A stretch of 64,000 nucleotides of DNA from Secundilactobacillus pentosiphilus (lineage in GTDB: Bacteria; Bacillota; Bacilli; Lactobacillales; Lactobacillaceae), in assembly GCF_002217985.1 (NCBI RefSeq), contig NZ_BCMI01000005.1, forward strand, positions 62,001 through 126,000. The letters are read 5' to 3'. The position numbers were made by a program, and so were the translations under genes. The notes below the pieces were generated by a model that made no database searches, had not been told where the DNA came from, and saw nothing but the letters and a program-made list of their open reading frames with translations. Shown here piece after piece: positions 36,201 through 45,234 of the stretch; positions within the stretch are counted from its first letter, which is position 1, and the number at the start of each line of letters is the position of its first letter.

Positions 36201-36759
36201 TTATGACTTTTTGACTCAGCAAAAAGAAGATCTCAGTGCGTCAAAGGATAATTTGCTGGAAACCATGAACGAGATGGATCAGCAAGTGATCGAACGTTTT
36301 GACACGACGTTTAAAACGCTGAACCAGAAGTTTCAAGAGACCTTCGTTAAAATGTTTGGCGGCGGTCAGGCTAAGTTAGTTCTAACGGATCCCGACCATT
36401 TACTGACCACTGGAATTGAGATTATGGCAGAACCGCCTGGAAAACGACTTCAGAGTATGCGATTATTATCTGGTGGTGAACGGGCGTTGACTGCTATTAC
36501 CCTCCTATTTGCAGTGCTGCAGGTCCACCCAGCACCGTTCTGTGTGCTGGATGAAGCCGAAGCTGCTCTGGATCCGGCTAATACGGGACGTTTTGCCAGT
36601 TTTCTAAATCATTTTGAGGGCGACACGCAGTTTATTGTTATCACCCACCGCAAGGAAACAATGGTGCAAGCTGATCGGCTGTATGGCATCACCATGCAGG
36701 AGTCAGGTGTCTCAAAGATGGTTTCAGTAGATTTAGATAAGACACCAGCTAACAGATAA
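33208..36759 (+). CDS. smc: Chromosome partition protein SMC
   Basis: 1183 residues, full length. Walker A GPNGSGKSN lies at residues 31-39, two long coiled coils flank a hinge at ~500-650 (TGIIGPVAELLDVPEEY ... ISTSGAMSGG), and the C-terminal head has the signature LLSGGERALTAITLLF and Walker B VLDEAEAALD. SMC compacts and segregates the chromosome with ScpA and ScpB. It sits between rnc and ftsY as in most Firmicutes. Confidence 0.97.
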   Translation: MKLKSLEISGFKSFADDTKIEFEDGVTGIVGPNGSGKSNISEAIRWVLGEQSAKNLRGSRMPDVIFNGSSKRKPLNRARVTMILDNTDHYLKSDYTEINVTRKLFRNGESSYQLNGQDCRLKDILNLFMDSGIGDNAFSMISQGRVESIFNSKPEERRFIVEELIGVSKYRLGKEKAKRELDQTAGYLDRVNDLMTELSSQIEPLAQQSSLAKEYVTQKKQFDTLDQTRLVLEIETLQSQLKDQQGQLKEKQARVADTKKQLANHSTELAAARKKTAALSNQKDDTNQHLLDVTSRKQQVAGAQAVDSERQKHQKQTLSELTTRVNEAQTNLNQAQKTLTGTQDQLKKLKTALKRDRSTASQLKKQLDDLDEAKLAGEQDRLQGDYIDQLQAMTTLHNQKQYLEKNQQRATSENQQADQRLHDLQSELAEQTARLKTATQKLQTQQQQYDKLRQACQQLTTEHQQRQKQIDQLNNQWLSALEVSQQAKARLKSLQELAQNYTGFYQGTKAVLKAKNQLTGIIGPVAELLDVPEEYTKAVEAAIGAQQQHVVVTDEAAGKAAIRYLTQNQLGRSTFLPLNKIRLNQVDHDTLSKCQQAPGFLGVAADLVRVTDRRLRPVAAHLLGHLIFADDLNHAVALANLIHHRYRIITLAGEVISTSGAMSGGKDKHERHGILSQKQELTKLQASVKQMTSQLNAKQAELKKLKETQKNDHQTDYQGRLNTLNATRQQTENQVKLLTDHVNSVKKQIAVHQAQWGLNQQDEDFATQLSRNQQETEDAEKKLTALKAQMAALKQQQAQRSESVAKISAQYQDQRAVVTTESVQVKQLEKEAGQQAKRAATLENNIKDLQARIDALNAEQSETGESTQDHELTLKQLREKEQQLQDALKQLNLDLASANDQQADLERSNQLATETLNNEQLTVQKLDVACSKLSSQLDQRQNTLSETYHVSLGFAKQNQVDLPIDQVREKLKLLKRGLDDLGEVNVSSIDEYDRVKSRYDFLTQQKEDLSASKDNLLETMNEMDQQVIERFDTTFKTLNQKFQETFVKMFGGGQAKLVLTDPDHLLTTGIEIMAEPPGKRLQSMRLLSGGERALTAITLLFAVLQVHPAPFCVLDEAEAALDPANTGRFASFLNHFEGDTQFIVITHRKETMVQADRLYGITMQESGVSKMVSVDLDKTPANR

Positions 36760-36786
36760 AGATAATGAAATAAGGGATGTGATTTT

Positions 36787-38157
36787 GTGGGACTATTTGA
36801 TTTTTTCAAACGACGCGCTAAAAATGACGAGTCAGAAAAGACTGCGGAGAAGCAGCCTGACACTGAGACGACGCAAACGGATGAATCTGCCCCTAAAGCG
36901 GATGAGGCTTCTGATTCAAAGGTAGCGCAAACCCAAGCAGAAACGGTATCAACCGCAAATAACGACTCTTCAAAGGCTACGGCAGACACAACACCAGAGC
37001 AACTGGATAAGAAAGCTGCTGCACCTTCGGAAAAGACTGAAGATCAAAATACTGACTCTTCTGAAACGGGTCAGACCGCTGATGAAACTGCCCCTCAGGC
37101 TGCTGAACCGCAGAGTTTAGCAACCGCAAGCTCAACTGATGAACAGCCCCAAGCAGTAACTGAGCAAGAACCGCAACCTGATGCAGTAACCGCTGAGAAT
37201 TCTGAGCAATCGGAACCAACGGAAGCAGAACGGTACGATAAGGGCCTCGAAAAATCACGGTTGACGTTTGGCCAGCGTTTAAATCATTTGCTGGCTAACT
37301 TCCGTTCCGTTGATGAAGGCTTCTTTGACGACTTGGAAGAAACCTTGATCGGCGCTGACGTTGGTTTTGATATGGCCATGAAGATCAGTGATGAGCTGCG
37401 TGAGGAAGTTAAGCTCAAAAACGTAAAGAAGTCCAAGGACGTTCAAAACGTAGTGGTTGAAAAACTCATTGAACTCTATGATCAAGCTGGCAGCAACGAG
37501 CAAAATGGGTTGACCTTTGCTAAAGAGGGACCAACCGTTATTTTATTTGTTGGGGTCAACGGGGTGGGCAAAACCACCACCATTGGCAAAATGGCCAATC
37601 TGTTCAAACAGCAGGGCAAAAAAGTTCTGCTGGCTGCTGCTGACACGTTCCGTGCCGGCGCAATCGAACAGCTTAACGTCTGGGCCGAACGTGATGGTGT
37701 AGACATTGTTAAAAAGCCAGAAAAAAGTGATCCATCTGCCGTAGTTTACGATGCGCTAAAGAAGGCCAAGTCAGAAAACTACGATATTTTATTTGTTGAC
37801 ACTGCTGGCCGGCTGCAGAACAAGACCAACTTGATGAATGAATTAGCAAAGATGAAACGGGTCATTACCCGTGAGATTCCTGATGCACCGCACGAAGTCC
37901 TCCTGGTATTGGATGCAACTACCGGTCAAAACGCCTTGAATCAAGCTAAAATGTTCAAGGAGGCCACTGATGTATCCGGTATCGTACTGACTAAGCTTGA
38001 CGGGACGGCTCGTGGTGGGATCGTTCTGGCGATTCGAAACGAACTGCATCTGCCAGTCAAGTACGTCGGCCTGGGTGAACACGTGGATGATTTACGGCCG
38101 TTCGAACCAAGCGAATTTGTTTACGGTTTATTCAAAGGTTTGATCGACGTTGAATAA
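36787..38157 (+). CDS. ftsY: Signal recognition particle receptor FtsY
   Basis: 456 residues. The GTPase brings SRP-ribosome complexes to the membrane. The NG domain occupies residues ~150-456: G1 GVNGVGKTT near 256, DTAGRLQ near 338, and [10 protein letters not shown] later. Residues ~12-145 form a long acidic, Glu/Thr/Ala/Gln-rich, low-complexity A region typical of lactobacilli and poorly conserved. GTG 36787 is the start; the first residues (GLFDFFKRR) could touch the membrane. No terminator is clear after it. Confidence 0.96.
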   Translation: MGLFDFFKRRAKNDESEKTAEKQPDTETTQTDESAPKADEASDSKVAQTQAETVSTANNDSSKATADTTPEQLDKKAAAPSEKTEDQNTDSSETGQTADETAPQAAEPQSLATASSTDEQPQAVTEQEPQPDAVTAENSEQSEPTEAERYDKGLEKSRLTFGQRLNHLLANFRSVDEGFFDDLEETLIGADVGFDMAMKISDELREEVKLKNVKKSKDVQNVVVEKLIELYDQAGSNEQNGLTFAKEGPTVILFVGVNGVGKTTTIGKMANLFKQQGKKVLLAAADTFRAGAIEQLNVWAERDGVDIVKKPEKSDPSAVVYDALKKAKSENYDILFVDTAGRLQNKTNLMNELAKMKRVITREIPDAPHEVLLVLDATTGQNALNQAKMFKEATDVSGIVLTKLDGTARGGIVLAIRNELHLPVKYVGLGEHVDDLRPFEPSEFVYGLFKGLIDVE

Positions 38158-38283
38158 TGGCATTGAGAGCCTGTGACTTAAGTCTATATTGATAAGGATG
38201 CCAGTTAATTCCTTAACTAAAACACAACGTAGGATTTACTTTTGTTTCCTCCTTTCATATAGCCTTAACCCGCTCCATAACTC

Positions 38284-38367
38284 AGATTCCGGCCATTTAA
38301 CACCCAAAAGTGCCCTCCCGATCAAAACCATCGGCAGAACGCTTTTGGGTGTTAAATTCTGGAATCT
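38284..38367. repeat. Long inverted repeat between ftsY and ylxM
   Basis: TTTAACACCCAAAAG and CTTTTGGGTGTTAAA pair perfectly over 15 bp, extended outward by AGATTCC(G)G / C(T)GGAATCT. The 31-nt loop contains CCGAT ... ATCGG. The rest of the 330-nt gap (38158-38488) has no gene. No T-run follows, so it is not an ordinary terminator. It may be a structured RNA, a protein-binding element or a small mobile inverted repeat. Confidence 0.8.
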
Positions 38368-38432
38368 ACCGAGTCAAGTCACGGCCTCTTTGACTTTTTA
38401 TAGAGCAAACCCTATCGCTATTGTTAGGATTT

Positions 38433-38440
38433 GGTATAAT
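38433..38440 (+). promoter_or_regulatory. Extended -10 promoter of ylxM-ffh
   Basis: TGGTATAAT (38432-38440) is an extended -10 element with a perfect TATAAT 48 bp before the ylxM start. No good -35 box is seen at 17 bp. Confidence 0.6.
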
Positions 38441-38488
38441 GGATAGGCTAGGTCAAGTCGTTTGCGAGTTAAGCAGGAGGGTGACAAC

Positions 38489-38830
38489 GTGGAGATTGAA
38501 AAAAACAACCGGATCAATTCGCTGTTTGCCTTTTATCAGCCGCTATTGACCAAAAAACAAAATGACTACATGCAACTCTATTACGGCGATGATTTTTCAT
38601 TAGGTGAAATTTCTGAAGACTACCACGTTAGTCGACAAGCGGTCTACGATAATATTCGTCGGACTGAGAAAATTCTTGAAACCTATGAAAAAAAGCTGCA
38701 TCTCCTAGAAGAATTCACCAAGCGGAATCAATTGGCGGATGAAATCCAGGGTTACGTTGCCAAACAATATCCAAATGATCAACAACTTAACCAGCTGGTC
38801 AATCGATTAGAATCAGCTGAAGAAGAATGA
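38489..38830 (+). CDS. ylxM: YlxM/p13-like DNA-binding protein
   Basis: 113 residues. The helix-turn-helix region ([25 protein letters not shown]) and the position directly before ffh identify the YlxM family, proposed to modulate the SRP system. The start is GTG 38489 with AGGAGG 8 nt upstream; an earlier ATG/GTG would precede that site. ffh starts 18 nt later. Confidence 0.9.
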   Translation: MEIEKNNRINSLFAFYQPLLTKKQNDYMQLYYGDDFSLGEISEDYHVSRQAVYDNIRRTEKILETYEKKLHLLEEFTKRNQLADEIQGYVAKQYPNDQQLNQLVNRLESAEEE

Positions 38831-38848
38831 AAGTTAGGTGCATAATAA

Positions 38849-40297
38849 ATGGCATTTGAAGGACTAACCGAGCGTTTACAAAACGCCATGAAGAAACTTC
38901 GTGGCAAAGGGAAAATTTCCGAATCTGATTTACGCGATACCATGCGTGAGATTCGACTCGCGTTACTAGAGGCCGATGTTAACTTTGACGTCGTTAAAGA
39001 CTTCGTTAAAACCGTTCGTGAGCGGGCAGTCGGCTCCAAAGTGCTGGAAGGGTTAAACCCCGCTCAGCAAATTGTTAAAATCGTTGATGAAGAATTAACC
39101 AAGACCATGGGTGAAACGGCAGTTCAGCTCAACAAAGCACCGAAGATTCCGACCATTATTATGATGGTTGGTCTTCAAGGTGCTGGTAAGACGACCACCG
39201 TTGGTAAATTAGCTAACCGGCTTAAAACCGAAGAAAAGGCGCGTCCACTGATGATTGCGGCCGATGTTTATCGACCGGCTGCGATCGATCAATTAGTGAC
39301 CGTTGGTAAGCAGATCGACGTCCCCGTTTTTGAAATGGGAACGGATACTGATCCCGTTGAAATCGTGCGTCAGGGACTTGCCAAAGCGGAAGCTGACCAC
39401 AACGATTACGTCTTTATTGATACTGCTGGTCGCTTGCAAATCGATGAACAGTTAATGGACGAGCTGGCCCGCATCAAAGCGTTGGCCAATCCGAATGAAA
39501 TTATGCTGGTCGTTGATGCCATGACTGGTCAAAACGCCGTGGCAACGGCTGAGGGCTTTAACGATAAACTGGACGTCACCGGTGTGATCCTCACTAAGTT
39601 AGATGGTGATACCCGTGGTGGTGCCGCTCTGTCGATTCGCGCGGTCACAGGAAAACCCATCAAGTTCGTTGGTGAAGGTGAAAAGATGTCCGATTTGGAC
39701 GTCTTCCATCCTGACCGAATGGCTTCTCGGATTCTGGGCATGGGGGATATGTTATCCCTGATCGAAAAGACTCAAAAAGAGTATGACGAAAAGCAAGCGC
39801 AAGAGTTAACGGAAAAAATGCGTGAGAATTCGTTTGATTTCAACGACTTCTTGGGTCAAATGCAGCAAATCCAAAAGATGGGCCCTATGGATCAGATCAT
39901 GAAAATGATTCCTGGCATGGCCAACAACCCAGCATTGGCTAACGCTCAAATGGATCCTAAGGATATGGAACATATTAAAGCAATCATCTATTCGATGACC
40001 GAGCAGGAACGGACGGATCCGGACGTTTTGAATCCTTCTCGCCGCCGCCGGATTGCTGGTGGTTCTGGCCGACCAGTTCAAGAAGTTAACCGGATGATCA
40101 AGCAGTTTAACCAAATGAAGAAAATGATGAATCAAGTCTCCAAGGGAAACTTCTCCGGTATGCAGGGCATGATGAACAACGCCGGCATGGGGAATGCGCT
40201 TGGCGGCAAGATGGGGCAGATGGCAATGAAATCCATGTCCCGTCGAATTAAGAAAAACAAGAAACGCCGGAATAATCTAAGACGGCGCCGGAAATAA
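38849..40297 (+). CDS. ffh: Signal recognition particle protein Ffh
   Basis: 482 residues. Ffh binds signal sequences and 4.5S/scRNA. The N domain is at the start, the G domain has GLQGAGKTTT near residue 108, DTAGRLQID and TKLDGDTRGG, and the Met-rich M domain (NDFLGQMQQIQKMGPMDQI, RRRRIAGGSG) lies after ~300. The basic C-terminus (RRIKKNKKRRNNLRRRRK) is unusually rich in Arg and Lys. A terminator follows. Confidence 0.97.
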   Translation: MAFEGLTERLQNAMKKLRGKGKISESDLRDTMREIRLALLEADVNFDVVKDFVKTVRERAVGSKVLEGLNPAQQIVKIVDEELTKTMGETAVQLNKAPKIPTIIMMVGLQGAGKTTTVGKLANRLKTEEKARPLMIAADVYRPAAIDQLVTVGKQIDVPVFEMGTDTDPVEIVRQGLAKAEADHNDYVFIDTAGRLQIDEQLMDELARIKALANPNEIMLVVDAMTGQNAVATAEGFNDKLDVTGVILTKLDGDTRGGAALSIRAVTGKPIKFVGEGEKMSDLDVFHPDRMASRILGMGDMLSLIEKTQKEYDEKQAQELTEKMRENSFDFNDFLGQMQQIQKMGPMDQIMKMIPGMANNPALANAQMDPKDMEHIKAIIYSMTEQERTDPDVLNPSRRRRIAGGSGRPVQEVNRMIKQFNQMKKMMNQVSKGNFSGMQGMMNNAGMGNALGGKMGQMAMKSMSRRIKKNKKRRNNLRRRRK

Positions 40298-40310
40298 CGT
40301 GTCAATTACT

Positions 40311-40342
40311 GAGTCGGGGGTGAAAACCCTGGACTCTTTTTT
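40311..40342 (+). terminator. Terminator after ffh
   Basis: GAGTC-GGGGT-GAAA-ACCCT-GGACTC with a run of six T. The next gene starts 25 nt later. Confidence 0.75.
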
Positions 40343-40366
40343 GAAAAAACGGAAGAGGGCGAATCA

Positions 40367-41524
40367 ATGTTATCATTTCAAGAACTAGTGACGGCAATTC
40401 CGGTGGTACTCAAGGCTGGTAATGTGCCGGCAATCGTCGGCGAAGCTGGCATCGGTAAGTCAGCGTTAGTTCAAACTGTGGCGGAAAAGATGAACGCCAA
40501 GCTATTTACAACGGTGGTAAGCCTCTCTGAAAAGGGTGATTTGGCTATTCCAATACCGCCAATGACGGAGAAGGCCTTTGTTAAAACTTCGGCATACGGT
40601 GAATTAGCAGACGTTAAGTTCGGCTATACCCACACACTCATTGAAATTATTCAGTGGGCACAAGCACACCCGCAGCAGCCGATTATTTGGTTCCTTGATG
40701 AATTCAACCGCGGTACCCAGGCGGTTCAAAGTGAGCTGATGAATCTGGTGTTACAGCGCCAAATCAACAGTTTGCGGCTGCCGGACCAGGTTCACATGGT
40801 GTTAGCTGAAAACCCCGATGCCACGATGGCGGGCTTTGAAACCAGTGACTACGGGGTAACCGTCGGCGATGCTGCCATCAATGACCGAACGGTACGTCTG
40901 GTGATGCAAGCAGACGTTTCGGATTGGCTGCAGTGGGCTAAATCCAAGGGCAACATCATTGGCAGCGTTCAACGGTTTATTGAAGAAAATCCGCAGCAGC
41001 TGGCACCTAAAGAACATGACGATGATTTATACCCGACGCCACGAGCCTGGGAACGGGTCTCTTCGAACTTGCAAGCCCTAGGTGAGCTGCCAGCTGATGA
41101 ACAGCAGCGATTGCGCCTGGACCTTTTACAGGGTGATTTAGGTGTTACCGTGGGTCAAAGTTTTGAACAATTTGTCCGCCAGCAAACGGCAGGACTCACC
41201 GCCCAGGAAATTTATGCTGGGGACACGTTAAAGCCAGCAGTGGCTCAAATTTTTAACGAAGCCGGTATCGACCAGCAGCAATCCATCATGAACAGCTTGA
41301 TTCAGCAAACCGATACCTATCCACTAACGGATGGAACCTACGCGAGCCGTTTTACGACTTTGCTGAACTTAATGCCGGTTGACGCCCAGTTTGCCGTTGC
41401 CCTGAAGCTCACAGAAGTACCTGACCTATTAGAACGGCTTTATCAGGCCGCTCAGGAAACCCCGTTAGTCAAACAGCTGTACGATCAGCTAACGGCCATT
41501 GGATTAAAAAACAACGTCAACTGA
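40367..41524 (+). CDS. MoxR-like AAA ATPase
   Basis: 385 residues. Walker A is GEAGIGKS (residues 25-32), Walker B is WFLDEFNRG (~109-117), and the downstream region (GFETSDYGVTVGDAAINDRTVRLVM) fits the AAA_5/MoxR type. Such ATPases act with a VWA-domain partner, here the next gene (16 nt away), in chaperone-like assembly of other proteins. The pair lies between ffh and rpsP, which are usually closer together in related genomes. The target is unknown. Confidence 0.85.
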   Translation: MLSFQELVTAIPVVLKAGNVPAIVGEAGIGKSALVQTVAEKMNAKLFTTVVSLSEKGDLAIPIPPMTEKAFVKTSAYGELADVKFGYTHTLIEIIQWAQAHPQQPIIWFLDEFNRGTQAVQSELMNLVLQRQINSLRLPDQVHMVLAENPDATMAGFETSDYGVTVGDAAINDRTVRLVMQADVSDWLQWAKSKGNIIGSVQRFIEENPQQLAPKEHDDDLYPTPRAWERVSSNLQALGELPADEQQRLRLDLLQGDLGVTVGQSFEQFVRQQTAGLTAQEIYAGDTLKPAVAQIFNEAGIDQQQSIMNSLIQQTDTYPLTDGTYASRFTTLLNLMPVDAQFAVALKLTEVPDLLERLYQAAQETPLVKQLYDQLTAIGLKNNVN

Positions 41525-41540
41525 GAGGGGGACTTAGTAT

Positions 41541-42791
41541 ATGTTTCGTGAGCAGTTGGATAACTTGGCTGATTTGCAGGATCAACGGCAACTGCAGCAG
41601 CAAACGCAATTACTGTTTCAGCGACTCACCAGTCACTTGCTTAATAGTCAGCGTTTCTATGGCGAACTGCTGTTACGGCTGGATAAGCATGCCAACTTGC
41701 AGCTGCCCGTTGCCATTGCACTCACAACAGCTAAGAAACCCGCTTTGCTGATCAACCCCCAGCGGTTAAGCGACACGGTTAAGTCTGATGATGACCTTTT
41801 AAGCTTAGTTCAGCATGTTGTGAGTCACTTAGCCTGGCAGCATCCAGAGCGGTATGCGGATCAGGGTAACGACCCACTGGTTCAGCTAGCAACGGATATG
41901 ACTGTTAACGAACACCTCCGGCCATTGTATCCGGAAGCGATTACCCGGCAGCACGTTAATTTCAAACTCGGCCTGCATCTGTCAGCTGACCTGGGTTCAG
42001 CTGAATACCTGACAGCATTAAAAACAGCCCTTCGAAAAGACCAGGATGGTACCCAAGCAAAACAGATCAAGCGGTTACTGGGACATTCCCCAGAAAGCCA
42101 TCTTGGCTGGCAGCAGTTGACGCAGGAAACGAAATTGCAATTAAACCAACTCGTTGCCAGTTCGTGGGAGGAAACGCCAACGAAGCAGCGGGGAATTTTG
42201 CCCAGCAGACTGCAGCATCAATTAAACCGGCGACCCGCAAGACTGGCACTCGACTGGCGCAAGTTAGTCATGGTGGGCTTAAATGGACCGCAAAAACGAC
42301 AGGAGCCGGCTTTTAACCGGTTTAACCGCCGGCAGCCTTACCGCTTAGACCTACCTGGTAAAACGCGGGCTGCTACACGCCAGCTTTATTTATTTGTCGA
42401 TCAGTCCGGCTCCATGACGGATGCTGAAGTTCAAAATATTCTCGCCCAAATTGTGCAGCTTTTGAGGCGATATCGTGATAAAATTACGGTAATTCCGTTT
42501 GATGCCGTTGTACATGAGGATCAAAAACAGGCAGTCTCTCACAGCAATCAAGTTGCGTTTCAGCGAGTTGCCGGCGGCGGGACGGCCTACCAGCCGATTT
42601 TTGATTGGCTGGCCGAACAGGGTGCTAATGATTTAAATGCATTAGTACTGATTTTAACTGATGGACATGGTGAAGATACGGTGACCACTCATGGCTTGAC
42701 TAATTTGGTCTGGGGATTAACCACTACCCGAGATGATCTATCCGTGAAAAAGCCCGTGGGCACGGTTACCGCGATTCGTGAAAGGAAGTAG
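41541..42791 (+). CDS. VWA-like protein with inactive-looking metallopeptidase domain
   Basis: 416 residues. Residues ~280-400 form a VWA-like domain with a MIDAS motif (FVDQSGSMTD, D-x-S-x-S) and VLILTDGHGE. Residues ~30-200 resemble the DUF2201-type putative metallopeptidase domain, but the expected HExxH reads HVVSH at 92-96, so the catalytic Glu is missing, and the rest is WQHPERY. It probably serves as a binding partner of the MoxR ATPase encoded just upstream. A short gene follows after 5 nt. Confidence 0.8.
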   Translation: MFREQLDNLADLQDQRQLQQQTQLLFQRLTSHLLNSQRFYGELLLRLDKHANLQLPVAIALTTAKKPALLINPQRLSDTVKSDDDLLSLVQHVVSHLAWQHPERYADQGNDPLVQLATDMTVNEHLRPLYPEAITRQHVNFKLGLHLSADLGSAEYLTALKTALRKDQDGTQAKQIKRLLGHSPESHLGWQQLTQETKLQLNQLVASSWEETPTKQRGILPSRLQHQLNRRPARLALDWRKLVMVGLNGPQKRQEPAFNRFNRRQPYRLDLPGKTRAATRQLYLFVDQSGSMTDAEVQNILAQIVQLLRRYRDKITVIPFDAVVHEDQKQAVSHSNQVAFQRVAGGGTAYQPIFDWLAEQGANDLNALVLILTDGHGEDTVTTHGLTNLVWGLTTTRDDLSVKKPVGTVTAIRERK

Positions 42792-42796
42792 CTTTT

Positions 42797-43084
42797 ATGC
42801 TGACAGCCCAGCAATTACGTGCCGTGATTCAACAAAATAGGCCTTTTAAGCGAGCCTTGAGTATTTTGAAGGATGACTGGCAGACAATCAATGATCAAAA
42901 TCCGCTGGCACGGCAATTGATGACCGTGGACGATCTGCAATTTGCGTTGGCACTGCAGTCGATTCAGTCAGAAAATCAATTTGCGGATACCCAAAATTAC
43001 ACTAGTGTCATGGCATTTGTTCACACGCATCAAGACGATTTTGCACCCGGCAGCCGGGAATTTTTACTTCAGGCTTTTAAGTGA
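42797..43084 (+). CDS. Hypothetical protein, third gene of the MoxR/VWA operon
   Basis: 95 residues, helical, cytosolic (LRAVIQQNRPFKRALSILKDDW, DDLQFALALQSIQSENQF). GAAAGGAAG lies upstream, with only a 5-nt gap after the VWA gene, so it is in the same operon. No family is recognised; it may be a substrate or regulator of the pair. Confidence 0.65.
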   Translation: MLTAQQLRAVIQQNRPFKRALSILKDDWQTINDQNPLARQLMTVDDLQFALALQSIQSENQFADTQNYTSVMAFVHTHQDDFAPGSREFLLQAFK

Positions 43085-43163
43085 CATTTTTTTACAGCCA
43101 TTGGTTTAAAAAAAGTTAATCACGCTTACAGCCACTTTGTTTTCAGGTGTAAAGAAAAAAACC

Positions 43164-43192
43164 TTTACAACCTCTCTCATAACTGGTATATT
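43164..43192 (+). promoter_or_regulatory. Promoter of the rpsP operon
   Basis: TTTACA (43164-43169) and TATATT (43187-43192) are separated by 17 bp, with TGG before the -10 giving an extended -10. A small inverted repeat GTAAAG ... CTTTAC (about 43149-43168) overlaps the -35 and could be an operator. Confidence 0.8.
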
Positions 43193-43228
43193 ATTTATCG
43201 TTGAAAGAATTAACAGGAGGTGTCATGC

Positions 43229-43504
43229 ATGTCAGTAAAGATTCGTTTAAAGCGAATGGGTTCTAAGAAGCGCCCATTCTACCGTATCGTTGTTGCGAAC
43301 TCACGGAGTCCTCGTGACGGTCGTTTCATCGAAAAAGTTGGGACTTATAACCCACTTGTTGAACCAGCTCAAGTTGAACTTGATGAAGAAAGTATCATGA
43401 ACTGGTTAAACAACGGTGCCCAACCTTCAGATACTGTTCGGACATTACTTTCCCAAGCAGGTATCATGAAGAAGTATCACGAAGCTAAGTTTTCAAAAAA
43501 GTAG
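43229..43504 (+). CDS. rpsP: Ribosomal protein bS16
   Basis: 91 residues, normal length. [31 protein letters not shown] is the family signature. ATG 43229 is chosen because AGGAGG (43215-43220) is 8 nt upstream. It is the first gene of the rpsP-khpA pair ahead of rimM-trmD. Confidence 0.97.
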   Translation: MSVKIRLKRMGSKKRPFYRIVVANSRSPRDGRFIEKVGTYNPLVEPAQVELDEESIMNWLNNGAQPSDTVRTLLSQAGIMKKYHEAKFSKK

Positions 43505-43513
43505 TGATCAGTC

Positions 43514-43771
43514 ATGACTGACTTTAAAAAATTAATTACCACGATTGTAACGCCCCTAGTTGAACACCCTGAAGCCATTGAGATCGAACGCGTTGAAACT
43601 GATCGGTTTTACGAGTATCACTTAACGGTTGCCGGTGACGATGTGGGTCGTGTAATTGGCAAGCGGGGGCATGTTGCTTCTGCAATTCGCACAATCGTAT
43701 ATAGCGTACGGATCAATGATCCCAAGCGTGTGCGACTTGTCATTAACGATGAGTCTAAAGCTCCCAAATGA
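43514..43771 (+). CDS. khpA: KH-domain RNA-binding protein KhpA (YlqC)
   Basis: 85 residues. A single KH domain with the GRVIGKRGHVASAIRTIV loop (G-x-x-G is GKRG). It binds RNA with KhpB and influences cell elongation and division in related bacteria. A terminator overlaps its stop codon, so transcription may be partly halted here before rimM. Confidence 0.94.
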   Translation: MTDFKKLITTIVTPLVEHPEAIEIERVETDRFYEYHLTVAGDDVGRVIGKRGHVASAIRTIVYSVRINDPKRVRLVINDESKAPK

Positions 43772-43795
43772 GACTCGTTCTCGGGGGCTTTTTTG
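43758..43795 (+). terminator. Terminator overlapping the end of khpA
   Basis: AAAGCTCCC (43758-43766) pairs with GGGGGCTTT (43783-43791), followed by a T-run. The khpA stop TGA (43769-43771) is in the loop. Confidence 0.75.
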
Positions 43796-43835
43796 TTACC
43801 GTAGATAAATCACTCAGTGAAAGGCAGGTGCCTAA

Positions 43836-44357
43836 ATGTACTATAAAGTTGGAACCATTGTGAACACCCACGGAATTCGTGGCGAACTGCGCGTCGTTGC
43901 CACCACGGATTTTCCCGAACAACGCTTTAAGAAGGGCAGTCGGTTGGCGCTCTTTAAAAACGACCAGGATACGAAGCCGGTGGATACGATCACCATTAAA
44001 AGTTCCCGTCCGCACAAGGGGTTTATCCTGATCACCCTGGATGGATACGACAACATTAACGATGTTTTAAAGTACAAGGGGATGGTCCTCAAGGTTGCCG
44101 AGGAAAACCTCAGCGACGACGATCTGGATGACGGCCAGTATTATTATCACCAGATCATCGGTCTCAACGTAGTAACGGTTGACGGCGAAACGCTTGGTAC
44201 CATCAAAGAAATCATGGCGCCTGGCGCAAACGATGTCTGGGTCGTGGATCGGCCTGGCAAAGATGACCTGCTGCTGCCCGTCATCGACCAGGTTGTCAAA
44301 AAAATTGATTTGTCAGCAGGACAGGTCACAGTGGAATTAATGGAGGGATTAGAGTAA
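43836..44357 (+). CDS. rimM: Ribosome maturation factor RimM
   Basis: 173 residues. It assists 30S maturation near the S19 region. The N-terminal RimM domain ([27 protein letters not shown]) and the PRC-barrel-like second half ([26 protein letters not shown] ... [11 protein letters not shown]) are both clear. It overlaps trmD by 1 nt (TAATG), which couples their translation. Confidence 0.96.
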   Translation: MYYKVGTIVNTHGIRGELRVVATTDFPEQRFKKGSRLALFKNDQDTKPVDTITIKSSRPHKGFILITLDGYDNINDVLKYKGMVLKVAEENLSDDDLDDGQYYYHQIIGLNVVTVDGETLGTIKEIMAPGANDVWVVDRPGKDDLLLPVIDQVVKKIDLSAGQVTVELMEGLE

Positions 44358-45112
44358 TGCGAATCGATGTCCTCAGTTTATTTCCCGAAATGTTTGGCCC
44401 GCTGCACGATTCAATCGTCGGTAAAGCACTTGACCGTGATGAGCTTGAAGTAGAAGTCACTGATTTTCGCCAATACTCCACTGATAAGCATGGTAACGTG
44501 GATGACTATCCATTCGGTGGTGGCGCCGGAATGCTGCTTCAGGCACAGCCAATTTTTGACGCTATGGCGGCTACCCAAAAAAAGGCGCAAGAATCAGGTC
44601 ATGACAAGGGCCGGGTCATTTTAACGGATCCGGCTGGCGTGCCCTTTACCCAAAAAGTCGCCGAGGATTTCGCTCATGAGGATCACCTAACGTTTATTTG
44701 CGGTCATTATGAAGGTTATGACGAGCGAATCAGAAGTCTGGTTACCGACGAAGTTTCCATGGGTGATTACGTGCTGACTGGCGGAGAATTACCCGCTATG
44801 GTCATGATCGATGCCGTTTCACGGTTACTGCCTGGCGTTCTTGGTAACGAAGAATCTGCGCCCGGCGACTCGTTTTCTACCGGTTTATTAGAGTATCCGC
44901 AATACACACGGCCCGCCGATTTTCGTGGAATGAAGGTGCCTGACGTTTTAATCAGCGGCAACCACCAAAAAATCGATGAGTGGCGGGAGATTCAATCGCT
45001 GAAGCGGACGCTGCTCAGACGGCCGGACCTGCTGGATCAGCTGCAGCTGACCGGTGATCAGAAACGTAAACTAAGCGATATTAAAATTGATTTGGAAGAT
45101 AATCAGCAGTAG
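44357..45112 (+). CDS. trmD: tRNA (guanine-N1-)-methyltransferase TrmD
   Basis: 251 residues. It makes m1G37 in tRNAs, preventing frameshifting. SPOUT trefoil-knot motifs are visible: [29 protein letters not shown] and [17 protein letters not shown]. It is full length and directly follows rimM. Confidence 0.97.
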   Translation: MRIDVLSLFPEMFGPLHDSIVGKALDRDELEVEVTDFRQYSTDKHGNVDDYPFGGGAGMLLQAQPIFDAMAATQKKAQESGHDKGRVILTDPAGVPFTQKVAEDFAHEDHLTFICGHYEGYDERIRSLVTDEVSMGDYVLTGGELPAMVMIDAVSRLLPGVLGNEESAPGDSFSTGLLEYPQYTRPADFRGMKVPDVLISGNHQKIDEWREIQSLKRTLLRRPDLLDQLQLTGDQKRKLSDIKIDLEDNQQ

Positions 45113-45125
45113 TGCCAAATAGCCC

Positions 45126-45154
45126 TTTACTCCAGTAAGTAGATATGATATTCT
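45126..45154 (+). promoter_or_regulatory. Promoter of rplS
   Basis: TTTACT (45126-45131) and TATTCT (45149-45154) are 17 bp apart, with TGA before the -10 acting as an extended -10. Confidence 0.65.
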
Positions 45155-45180
45155 AGTAAATGGCTGTTTAGCCACATTAA

Positions 45181-45215
45181 CAACATTCCGCTGTCGAGGT
45201 CGAGAATGAATGTTG
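45181..45215 (+). ncRNA. Leader hairpin of rplS (probable L19 leader)
   Basis: CAACATTC (45181-45188) pairs perfectly with GAATGTTG (45208-45215), placing a hairpin just before the ribosome site of the L19 gene. Firmicutes have a known L19 leader that binds the protein and represses translation. The placement fits, but the covariance model was not tested. Confidence 0.6.
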
Positions 45216-45234
45216 ATTGAAGGAGAGAAACAAC

